DNA of 10,000 nucleotides. It comes from Magnetospirillum sp. (GTDB lineage Bacteria; Pseudomonadota; Alphaproteobacteria; Rhodospirillales; Magnetospirillaceae). The stretch spans positions 1 to 10,000 of the forward strand of contig JAIWOG010000243.1 of assembly GCA_020217035.1 (NCBI GenBank), read 5' to 3'. The notes under the pieces are model-generated. The model had not been told where the DNA came from. It searched no databases and saw only the letters and a program-made list of their open reading frames with translations. Position numbers and translations under genes: made by a program. Below are positions 1 to 7,397 of the stretch, piece by piece. Positions within the stretch are counted from its first letter, which is position 1. Each line of letters starts with the position of its first letter.

Positions 1-237
1 CGCCGCCTGCTGGGACGGCCGGCCTTGGCCGGGGCGGTCGCCGCCGGGGGCGCCGTCGCCGGCACCGCCGCCATGGTGGCGCTGTCCCTGGCCTTGTCGG
101 GCCGCGAATTCCTGGTCGCCGGCCAGGCCCTGGCGGTGACCTATGTTCCGCTGATGGCGGTGGAAGCGGTGGCCACCGCCGCCATGGTCGGCCTGCTGGC
201 CAAGGTCAAACCCGACGCGTTGGAGATGCGGTCATGA
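1..237 (+). CDS. cbiM: ECF transporter substrate-specific membrane subunit CbiM/NikM, C-terminal part (5' end outside window)
   Basis: The reading frame is open from base 1 to a TGA at 235-237 and gives the last 78 residues of a membrane protein. Two hydrophobic segments are visible. The second, reading LAVTYVPLMAVEAVATAAMV and ending in a KVKPDAL-like tail, matches the usual C-terminus of CbiM/NikM, where a Pro and an acidic residue sit in the last helix before a 'KV(K/R)P' end. CbiM is the integral S-component that binds Co2+ or Ni2+ for an energy-coupling-factor ABC importer in the inner membrane. The metal-binding N-terminus lies upstream and cannot be inspected, so metal specificity is open. 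A TTG at 25 in this frame is not the start, since the frame is open upstream and the family is about 200 residues or longer. The gene overlaps the next by ATGA (234-237), indicating translational coupling. Confidence 0.85.
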   Translation, partial: RRLLGRPALAGAVAAGGAVAGTAAMVALSLALSGREFLVAGQALAVTYVPLMAVEAVATAAMVGLLAKVKPDALEMRS

Positions 238-755
238 TCCGCCTGTTGGCCGTCCTCGCCCTGTTGCTGGCCGCTTCGCCGGCTTACGCCCACAAGCTGA
301 AGCTGTTCGTCACGCAAGAAGGGACCGAGATCAGCGGCAAGACCTATTTCGCCGGCGGCGGTGCCGCGGCCGAACTGGACGGCCAGGTGGTGGACGCCCA
401 AGGCCGGGTGGTCGCCACCCTGCGCACCGACGCCGAAGGCCGTTTTCGCTTTACCCCGCCCCAAGGCGACGGCTTGCGCGTCCGCTTCGAATCCGGCGAC
501 GGCCACATGGCGGAAGCCGTCCTTGGCCAGACGGCGCCCAGCGCTCAGACGGCGAATGCCGCCGCGCCGCCGGTGAATGCCGCCACGCCGGATGTGGACG
601 CCGCCATCGCCCGCCAACTGACCCCCTTGCGCGAACAATTGGACCGCATGGAATCCCGCGCCCGCCTGTCCGACATCGTCGGCGGCGTCGGCCTGATCGT
701 CGGCGTGTTCGGCGTTTACGCCTGGGTCGCCTCGCGCCGCGGGAACAAGTCATGA
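234..755 (+). CDS. nikL: NikL-type accessory component of a nickel/cobalt ECF transporter, exported and membrane-anchored
   Basis: The 173-residue protein has a signal peptide (1-19, cleavage predicted after AYA). A beta-rich carboxypeptidase-regulatory-like domain follows (about 20-98), with the VVDAQGRVVATLRTDAEGRF pattern (52-71) typical of that fold. Next come an Ala/Pro linker (about 100-122), a short amphipathic stretch and one C-terminal transmembrane helix (about 146-166) ending in SRRG. This architecture, with HKL immediately after the signal peptide, is that of NikL, which replaces CbiN/NikN in some nickel ECF transporters. It should sit on the periplasmic face and work with CbiM. 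Predicted cleavage leaves His20 as the mature N-terminus, a plausible metal ligand (inference). GGAG at 222-225 lies 8 nt before the ATG. Start and stop overlap both neighbours by ATGA. Some databases call such proteins CbiL or leave them hypothetical. Confidence 0.72.
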   Translation: MIRLLAVLALLLAASPAYAHKLKLFVTQEGTEISGKTYFAGGGAAAELDGQVVDAQGRVVATLRTDAEGRFRFTPPQGDGLRVRFESGDGHMAEAVLGQTAPSAQTANAAAPPVNAATPDVDAAIARQLTPLREQLDRMESRARLSDIVGGVGLIVGVFGVYAWVASRRGNKS

Positions 756-1528
756 GCACCTTGACCCTGTCCGCCGGCGAAGCGCTGGCGCCGGCCCGTC
801 GCAACAAACCCCTGCTGGATCGCCTGGAGCCGCGCAGCCGGGTGCTGGCCGCCATCGCCGTCGCCGTCGCCGTCATCGCCTGCCGTACCCTGCCCGCCGC
901 CGCCGCCACCCTGTTGCCGGCGATGGCCCTGGCTCTGCTGGCCGGCCTGCGCCCAGGCCCCACCCTGCGCCGTCTGGCGGCGCTGGAAGGGTTCATGATC
1001 CTGACCCTGCTCAGCCTGCCCTTCACCATGGGCGGCCCCGTGCTGTTCAGCCTGGGCGGCTTGCATTGGGGGGCCGAAGGCACCTGGCGGGCGGCGCTGA
1101 TCCTGACCAAAAGCAGCGCCATCGCCCTTTCCCTGCTGGCGCTGCTGGGAACCTTGGAACTGCCCGAGTTGGGCCACGCTTTGGCCCGGTTGGGTCTGCC
1201 CGCCCGCTTCGTCGCCTTGTTCGTGCTGTCGACCCGCTATGTCGAGGTGCTGCGGGGTGAACTGGCCCGCCTGCGTCTGGCCATGCGGGCCAGGGGTTTC
1301 CGCCCCCGTGCCAGCCTGCATTGCTGGCGGTCACTGGGCCATCTGCTGGGCATGCTGGTGGTCGGCAGCCTGGAACGGGCGGAACGGGTGCACGCCGCCA
1401 TGCGGCTGCGCGGCTTCGACGGTCGCCTGCATTTGCTTGACGAACACCGCGCCGGCCTGCTGGATTGGGGCTTCGCGGCGGCCTTGGCCGCCACCTTCGC
1501 CCTGTTGGCCCTGTTGGATATGGCGTGA
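752..1528 (+). CDS. cbiQ: ECF transporter transmembrane permease CbiQ
   Basis: The 258-residue polytopic membrane protein has hydrophobic segments at about 31-66, 78-95, 117-133, 150-161 and 236-256. It carries the two cytoplasmic Ala-Arg-Gly motifs that define the family, AMRARG (177-182) and AMRLRG (216-221). In ECF transporters these coupling helices dock onto the ATPase and transmit ATP hydrolysis to the S-component. The preceding RYVEVLRGELARL stretch is also characteristic of CbiQ. Length is normal for the family. The ATG overlaps the stop of the upstream accessory gene, with GGGA about 7 nt before it. The stop overlaps the GTG of cbiO, so all four transporter genes are translationally coupled, consistent with fixed subunit stoichiometry. 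The permease identity is firm; whether the system carries cobalt or nickel is not decided by this subunit. Confidence 0.9.
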   Translation: MSTLTLSAGEALAPARRNKPLLDRLEPRSRVLAAIAVAVAVIACRTLPAAAATLLPAMALALLAGLRPGPTLRRLAALEGFMILTLLSLPFTMGGPVLFSLGGLHWGAEGTWRAALILTKSSAIALSLLALLGTLELPELGHALARLGLPARFVALFVLSTRYVEVLRGELARLRLAMRARGFRPRASLHCWRSLGHLLGMLVVGSLERAERVHAAMRLRGFDGRLHLLDEHRAGLLDWGFAAALAATFALLALLDMA

Positions 1529-2181
1529 CCACCAGCCCTTTGTTCCAGTTGGACGGCGTCCACTTCGCCTATGAATCCGAACGCCCGGTGCTGGCGGGGG
1601 CCGATTTCGTCCTGCACGCCACCGAGAAAGTGGCGCTGGTCGGCGCCAACGGCGCCGGCAAGACCACCTTGTTCCACCTGATGGTCGGCTTGGTGCTGCC
1701 CCAGGCCGGACGCGTCATCGCCTTTGGCGCCGAATGCCGGCGCGAGGCCGATTTCCACCCGGTCCGCGCCCGAACCGGCCTGTTGTTCCAGGATTCCGAC
1801 GACCAATTGTTCTGCCCCACCGTGGTGGAAGACGTCGCCTTCGGCCCCTTGAACCAGGGATGTTCCCGCGCCCAGGCGCGAAACCTGGCCACCGAAGCCC
1901 TGGATTTGGTCGGATTGTCCGGCTTCGAGGACCGTGTCACCCACAAGCTGTCCGGGGGACAAAAGCGCTTGGTGGCGCTGGCCACCATCCTGGCCATGAA
2001 GCCGCAAGTTCTGTTGCTGGACGAACCCACCAACGGCCTGGACCGTGACGCCCGCGCCCGCCTGCTGCGGGTGCTGGACGGTCTGCCCCAGGCCCTGGTG
2101 ATGATCTCCCACGACGACGACGCCCTGGCGGCGCTGACCCGCCGACGCGTCACCCTGGAGAATGGCCGGCTGTCGGGTTAA
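1525..2181 (+). CDS. cbiO: ECF transporter ATP-binding subunit CbiO (short form)
   Basis: The GTG at 1525 overlaps the cbiQ stop (GTGA) and gives a 218-residue ABC ATPase. In-frame codons further upstream would add non-conserved sequence derived from cbiQ. All ABC motifs are intact: Walker A GANGAGKTT (40-48), Q-loop FQDSDDQLF (88-96), signature LSGGQ (142-146), Walker B VLLLDEP (162-168), D-loop GLD (171-173) and H-loop His196. The SDDQLF after the Q-loop glutamine is typical of ECF ATPases, where this groove holds the CbiQ coupling helix. The protein hydrolyses ATP on the cytoplasmic face to drive metal uptake. It is shorter than the roughly 270-residue CbiO of many bacteria and ends soon after the H-loop strand, lacking a C-terminal extension. 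Short forms occur in nickel/cobalt systems, and nothing suggests inactivation. Confidence 0.93.
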   Translation: MTTSPLFQLDGVHFAYESERPVLAGADFVLHATEKVALVGANGAGKTTLFHLMVGLVLPQAGRVIAFGAECRREADFHPVRARTGLLFQDSDDQLFCPTVVEDVAFGPLNQGCSRAQARNLATEALDLVGLSGFEDRVTHKLSGGQKRLVALATILAMKPQVLLLDEPTNGLDRDARARLLRVLDGLPQALVMISHDDDALAALTRRRVTLENGRLSG

Positions 2182-2198
2182 AATGCCCCCCAGAACAC

Positions 2199-2204
2199 AG
2201 GAGG
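2199..2204 (+). promoter_or_regulatory. Strong Shine-Dalgarno AGGAGG of the His-rich gene
   Basis: AGGAGG lies 5 nt before the ATG at 2210. It decides the start against in-frame ATGs at 2162 (inside cbiO) and 2183. It is the best Shine-Dalgarno in the operon. The transporter genes upstream rely on coupled overlapping starts, so the His-rich protein may be made at a higher level than they are (inference). Confidence 0.8.
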
Positions 2205-2209
2205 CTTCC

Positions 2210-2494
2210 ATGCACGGTTCCCATCACGGCCCGCACAGCCACGGCCACAAGCATGCCCATCAGCATGAGCACAGCCATGTGCACACCCACGAGCACAGCC
2301 ATGGCGAGGTCACCCACAGCCACGCCCACGCCCACGCCCACAGCCACGAACACCTGCACCAGCACAGCCACCCCCACGGCCACGAGGGCGAGGCGGCGCA
2401 CGACCACGGCCACGACGACAGCAAGCACACCTGGAAGCCGCACGACCATCAGCATGCGCTGGAAGACCTGCCCGACCACGACCATCAGCATTAG
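2210..2494 (+). CDS. Histidine-rich metal-binding protein (Hpn-like), last gene of the metal transporter operon
   Basis: The 94-residue protein contains 37 histidines, no cysteine and almost no hydrophobic residues. From about residue 9 to 58 it alternates His with another residue (HEHSHVHTHEHSH, HSHAHAHAHSHEH). A less dense tail is mixed with Asp/Glu and ends DHDHQH. There is no signal peptide or membrane segment, so it is expected to stay in the cytoplasm and be intrinsically disordered. The composition resembles Hpn-type nickel-storage proteins and the His-rich tracts of HypB, SlyD and metal transporters. Storage or buffering of Ni2+ (or Co2+/Zn2+) is the likely role, inferred from composition and position. 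It starts 28 nt after the cbiO stop on the same strand, so co-transcription is probable. The DNA is repetitive, with GAGCACAGCCATG at 2267-2279 and 2291-2303 and three CACGCC units at 2321-2338, so length may vary between strains. Confidence 0.8.
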   Translation: MHGSHHGPHSHGHKHAHQHEHSHVHTHEHSHGEVTHSHAHAHAHSHEHLHQHSHPHGHEGEAAHDHGHDDSKHTWKPHDHQHALEDLPDHDHQH

Positions 2495-2498
2495 GTGT

Positions 2499-2546
2499 TT
2501 AGTCCCGGTTCTTCTTGTCCTTCTTATCCTTCTTGTCTTTCTTTTC
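2499..2546 (-). other. In-frame continuation of the Lys/Asp tail beyond the TGA stop
   Basis: Reading on in the frame of the 2547-2804 gene gives EKKDKKDKKDKKNRD and then TAA (2499-2501). Lys and Asp in a near-regular KKD period continue the KDKDK end of the annotated protein. On the + strand this is a pyrimidine tract (2509-2549, almost only C and T) lying just past the stop of the His-rich gene. It may be a remnant of a longer gene, a readthrough extension or compositional drift. Confidence 0.5.
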
Positions 2547-2804
2547 TCACTTGTCCTTGTCCTTGCCGTGGCCGCGCTTGTCGTCGTCCTGGCGATGGTC
2601 CTCGGAGCGGCCGTAATTGGGCGAGTCCTTCGACCCTTGCGCCTTGGAGCCACCGGTGCCGGCGGCCTTGTTGATCTGGTCGGTGGCGGCTTGCGTCGCC
2701 GCTTCCTTGGCCGCCTGGGTGACGGAATCCACCGCCGACTGGGCGAAAGCCGGGGCCAAGGACAGCAGCAGCAGGGCGGCCGAGGCCGAAATCAGACGCT
2801 TCAT
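2547..2804 (-). CDS. Small exported protein with Lys/Asp-rich tail, function unknown
   Basis: I do not recognise a family. The start at 2804 gives 85 residues. It is preferred over an in-frame ATG at 2837 because GGAG lies about 7 nt upstream and because a clean signal peptide then begins at residue 1 (MKR, hydrophobic core 6-18, cleavage predicted after AFA at 21). The mature part has an Ala/Gln-rich amphipathic helix (about 22-48, VTQAAKEAATQAATDQI), a Gly/Ser linker and a highly charged tail ending HGKDKDK. It should be periplasmic or secreted and largely disordered. The gene converges on the His-rich gene. After the TGA (2547-2549) the same frame continues with 15 codons of the same Lys/Asp character to a TAA at 2499-2501, so the protein may be truncated or read through (see findings). 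It is unlikely to belong to alaS transcription because of the terminator between them. Confidence 0.65.
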   Translation of the reverse strand: MKRLISASAALLLLSLAPAFAQSAVDSVTQAAKEAATQAATDQINKAAGTGGSKAQGSKDSPNYGRSEDHRQDDDKRGHGKDKDK

Positions 2805-2880
2805 GGAAAACTCCGGTTGAACCCCAAGAGGGATCAAACATCGCGCCGATTCACGTTTCGAAAAAGAGAGACGAAAGTCG

Positions 2881-2914
2881 CAAAGGAAAAGGGCGCCCCG
2901 TTGTGGGCGCCCTT
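2881..2914 (-). terminator. Intrinsic terminator of alaS
   Basis: A perfect 10-bp inverted repeat, AAGGGCGCCC (2889-2898) and GGGCGCCCTT (2905-2914), has a 6-nt loop. It lies just after the alaS stop codon (2920-2922). On the minus strand the stem is followed by a T-rich run (TTTTCCTTTG, 2890-2881). Position, stem strength and T-tract fit a rho-independent terminator for alaS. It also separates alaS from the small exported gene transcribed in the same direction downstream. Confidence 0.88.
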
Positions 2915-2919
2915 GATTC

Positions 2920-5562
<2,643 letters not shown>

Positions 5563-5577
5563 GGGACCTACGCATCA

Positions 5578-5598
5578 GTTCGGCAACTTGTAACGAAC
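5578..5598. promoter_or_regulatory. Inverted repeat near the predicted alaS transcription start
   Basis: GTTCG (5578-5582) and CGAAC (5594-5598) form an inverted repeat with an 11-nt spacer. It covers the predicted alaS start point and leader. E. coli AlaRS is known to repress its own promoter by binding a palindrome at the start site, so an operator is conceivable. Five-base arms can arise by chance. Confidence 0.22.
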
Positions 5599-5602
5599 GG
5601 GC

Positions 5603-5632
5603 TTTGTACCCTTGATTGGCCTTTGCTGTCCA
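5603..5632 (-). promoter_or_regulatory. Candidate sigma-70-type promoter of alaS
   Basis: On the minus strand TGGACA (5632-5627, five of six matches to TTGACA) is followed after 18 nt by TACAAA (5608-5603, four of six to TATAAT). Transcription would start near 5596, about 34 nt before the alaS ATG. The call rests on motif matching alone. Confidence 0.4.
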
Positions 5633-5652
5633 GTTGGGCTAAGCTGCCCCTC

Positions 5653-6162
5653 ATGCGTGTATACATCCCCCTGATCGCCAGCCTGTTCCTGGCCGCCCAG
5701 CCGGCACATTCCGCCCCCATCCGCTGTACAGACGACGGCGAGGGCGGCGCGTGCATCTGGGGCAAGGTCGAAGGCTATGACGGCTCGTCCCTGCAGATCA
5801 GGGGCCTGACCATCCAACTGGCCGGCATCACTGTGCCGCCGCGCCGCGATCTGTGTCAGGACAAGAACGCCAAGACCAGTTTCGACTGCGCCAAGCCGGC
5901 CAGGAAGCGCATGGGCGAATTGCTGGCCAAGGGCGTCGCCTGCGACATCCTGGACGTGGCGGGTGGCGTGATCTGGGGCCGCTGCGCGGTCTTCGACGGC
6001 GACCTGGGCGCCGCCCTGGTGGCGTCCGGCGTCGCCAAGGCGGCCAAGGACAGCCCCTATGATGCCGAGCAGGCGGCGGCGCTAGCGGCGAAAAAAGGGC
6101 TGTGGGCGGCGGGAACCGTCATTCCCAAGGATTGGGAAAACATCCGCAAGAAGGGCGAGTGA
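5653..6162 (+). CDS. Exported SNase-like (thermonuclease-fold) protein, probably catalytically inactive
   Basis: The ATG at 5653 opens a 169-residue protein with a signal peptide (1-20, cleavage predicted after AHS). The frame is open far upstream only because it runs antisense through alaS. The mature part shows the SNase fold: VEGYDGSSLQIRGLTIQLAGI (39-59), then ARKRMGELLAKGVACDIL, GGVIWGRCAVFDGDLGAALVASGVAKA (104-130) and the terminal AAALAAKKGLWAAGTVIPKDW (141-161) seen in exported alphaproteobacterial SNase homologues. Six cysteines (25, 34, 68, 79, 97, 111) fit periplasmic disulfides. Against the usual IRLAGIDAPE block this protein has IQLAGITVPP (54-63). The positions of catalytic Arg35, Ca-binding Asp40 and catalytic Glu43 of staphylococcal nuclease are therefore Gln, Thr and Pro. 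Arg110 could match Arg87. A binding or structural role is more likely than nuclease activity. No good Shine-Dalgarno is seen. Confidence 0.8.
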   Translation: MRVYIPLIASLFLAAQPAHSAPIRCTDDGEGGACIWGKVEGYDGSSLQIRGLTIQLAGITVPPRRDLCQDKNAKTSFDCAKPARKRMGELLAKGVACDILDVAGGVIWGRCAVFDGDLGAALVASGVAKAAKDSPYDAEQAAALAAKKGLWAAGTVIPKDWENIRKKGE

Positions 6163-7305
6163 TCACGCCGCCGGCGCCGGGTGGTGTTCGTCGGGAATGC
6201 CGGCGGCCAGGCGTTCGTTGAGGCGCGAGCATTTCTGTCGCTGGCTTTCCGAGCGCAACTGACCACACGCCGCCAGGATATCGGAACCGCGCGACTTACG
6301 GATCGGCGCCGAATAGCCGTTGTCCTGAATGAAGTCGGAAAACGCCCGGATGTCCTTCATGCTTGAGCATTCGTATTCCGAGCCCGGCCACGGATTGAAC
6401 GGGATCAGGTTGAACTTGGCCGGCAGCCCCTTGACCAGACGCAGCAATTGGCGGGCGTCGGCCAGGGAATCGTTGATGCCCTTCAGCATGACGTATTCGA
6501 AGGTGATGCGCCGGGCGTTCGACGCGCCGGGATAGTCGCGGCACGCCTGCATCAAGTCCTTCAACGGATATTTCTTGTTGATGGGCATGATCTGGCTGCG
6601 CACGTCGTCGGTCACCGCATGCAGCGAAATCGCCAAATTGACGCCCAACTCGGCGCCGGCACGCGCCATCATCGGCACCACGCCCGAGGTGGAAAGGGTG
6701 ATGCGGCGCTTGGAAATGCCGATCCCTTCGCCGTCCATGATGATCTTCAGCGCCTTGGCGACGTTGTCGTAATTATAAAGCGGCTCGCCCATGCCCATCA
6801 TCACGATGTTGGACAGCAGCCGGGTGGAATCGTCGGGGGTCGGCCATTCGCCATAGGAATCACGCGCCAGCATGAACTGGCCGACGATCTCGGCGCTGGT
6901 CAGGTTGCGCACCAAAAGCTGGGTGCCGGTATGGCAGAACTTGCAGGTCAGCGTGCAGCCCACTTGCGACGAGATGCAGACAGCACCGCGTTGTTCGTCT
7001 TCGTCGGGGATGTAGACGGTTTCCGCCTCGTTGCCGTCCTCGAACTTCAACAGCCATTTGCGGGTGGTGTCGATGCTGGTCAACTCGCGCTCGACCAGCG
7101 GACGGCGCACCACGTAATGCTCGGCCAGACGCGCCTGCATGACCTTGGAAATGGACGACATCTTGGCGAAGTCGGTCTCGCCGCGATTGTACAGCCAATG
7201 CCACAACTGCTTGGCGCGGAACGGCTTTTCGCCGATGGACGCCATTTCGGCGGCCAGTTCGTCGCGGGACAAGCCGATCAGGTTTTTCATGGTGGTGTCG
7301 CTCAT
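6163..7305 (-). CDS. rlmN: Dual-specificity 23S rRNA/tRNA adenine-C2 methyltransferase RlmN
   Basis: The 380-residue radical-SAM enzyme methylates C2 of A2503 in 23S rRNA and of A37 in some tRNAs. The N-terminal domain has the family [15 protein letters not shown] (25-39). The radical-SAM cluster motif is Cys117-xxx-Cys121-xx-Cys124 (CTLTCKFC). Mechanistic cysteines are present as Cys110 (C-ISSQVGC) and Cys347 (AACGQL), matching E. coli Cys118 and Cys355. [17 protein letters not shown] (166-182), [13 protein letters not shown] (199-211), NLAISLHA (223-230), PINKKYPL (241-248) and [10 protein letters not shown] (299-308) are all typical. The start at 7305 (MSDTTMKNL) was chosen because upstream frame translates as non-conserved Arg/Pro-rich sequence overlapping uvrD. 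An in-frame ATG at 7290 is the alternative, and neither has a clear Shine-Dalgarno. The stop abuts that of the SNase-like gene. Confidence 0.97.
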   Translation of the reverse strand: MSDTTMKNLIGLSRDELAAEMASIGEKPFRAKQLWHWLYNRGETDFAKMSSISKVMQARLAEHYVVRRPLVERELTSIDTTRKWLLKFEDGNEAETVYIPDEDEQRGAVCISSQVGCTLTCKFCHTGTQLLVRNLTSAEIVGQFMLARDSYGEWPTPDDSTRLLSNIVMMGMGEPLYNYDNVAKALKIIMDGEGIGISKRRITLSTSGVVPMMARAGAELGVNLAISLHAVTDDVRSQIMPINKKYPLKDLMQACRDYPGASNARRITFEYVMLKGINDSLADARQLLRLVKGLPAKFNLIPFNPWPGSEYECSSMKDIRAFSDFIQDNGYSAPIRKSRGSDILAACGQLRSESQRQKCSRLNERLAAGIPDEHHPAPAA

Positions 7306-7342
7306 GGCGCGATACTTAAGGATTCGCCCGTGGAAATGCAAT

Positions 7343-7355
7343 ATTTGCCGCAAAT
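7343..7355. promoter_or_regulatory. Small perfect palindrome between rlmN and uvrD
   Basis: ATTTGC-C-GCAAAT, two 6-bp arms around one base, lies in the AT-richer part of the 92-nt divergent intergenic region. It could be a binding site for a dimeric regulator acting on one or both genes. No regulator is recognised. Confidence 0.25.
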
Positions 7356-7360
7356 CGGGG

Positions 7361-7390
7361 CTGTCTTCGGCGAAAGTTCTCGTTATAGTC
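7361..7390 (+). promoter_or_regulatory. Candidate uvrD promoter, possibly giving a leaderless mRNA
   Basis: TTATAG/TATAGT (7383-7390) resembles a -10 box, with CTGTCT (7361-7366) as a weak -35. The -10 ends only 7-9 nt before the uvrD ATG at 7398, so transcription would begin at or next to the start codon. The lack of a Shine-Dalgarno there agrees with this. The -35 match is poor. Confidence 0.3.
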
Positions 7391-7397
7391 CCATGCC

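Noticed and set aside
1465..1524. TTG at 1465 as cbiO start
   Set aside because: The added 20 residues are translated out of cbiQ coding sequence and are not ABC-like. GTG 1525 overlaps the cbiQ stop in the same coupled style as the other operon junctions.
2162..2209. Upstream ATGs (2162, 2183) as start of the His-rich protein
   Set aside because: They lie inside or at the end of cbiO without a ribosome site, whereas ATG 2210 has AGGAGG at ideal spacing. The added residues lack the His pattern.
2150..2653. Minus-strand frame rich in Val/Met/Ala opposite the His-rich gene, looking like a membrane protein
   Set aside because: It is the complement of repeated CAC/CAT codons (GTG/ATG), giving Val/Met by necessity. 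There is no ribosome site or family resemblance.
2805..2880. Promoter for the small exported gene in the spacer before the alaS terminator
   Set aside because: GAAAC-like and AT-rich pieces are present on the minus strand, but no pair of boxes at sensible spacing matches a sigma-70, EcfG or heat-shock consensus.
6166..6180. GC-rich palindrome CCGGCGCCGG near the rlmN end as a terminator
   Set aside because: It encodes the Pro/Ala C-terminus of RlmN and has no T-run on either strand.
7376..7390. LexA-type SOS box (GTTC-N7-GTTC) upstream of uvrD
   Set aside because: GTTC at 7376-7379 is followed after 7 nt by AGTC, with two mismatches in the second half-site. That is not enough to call.
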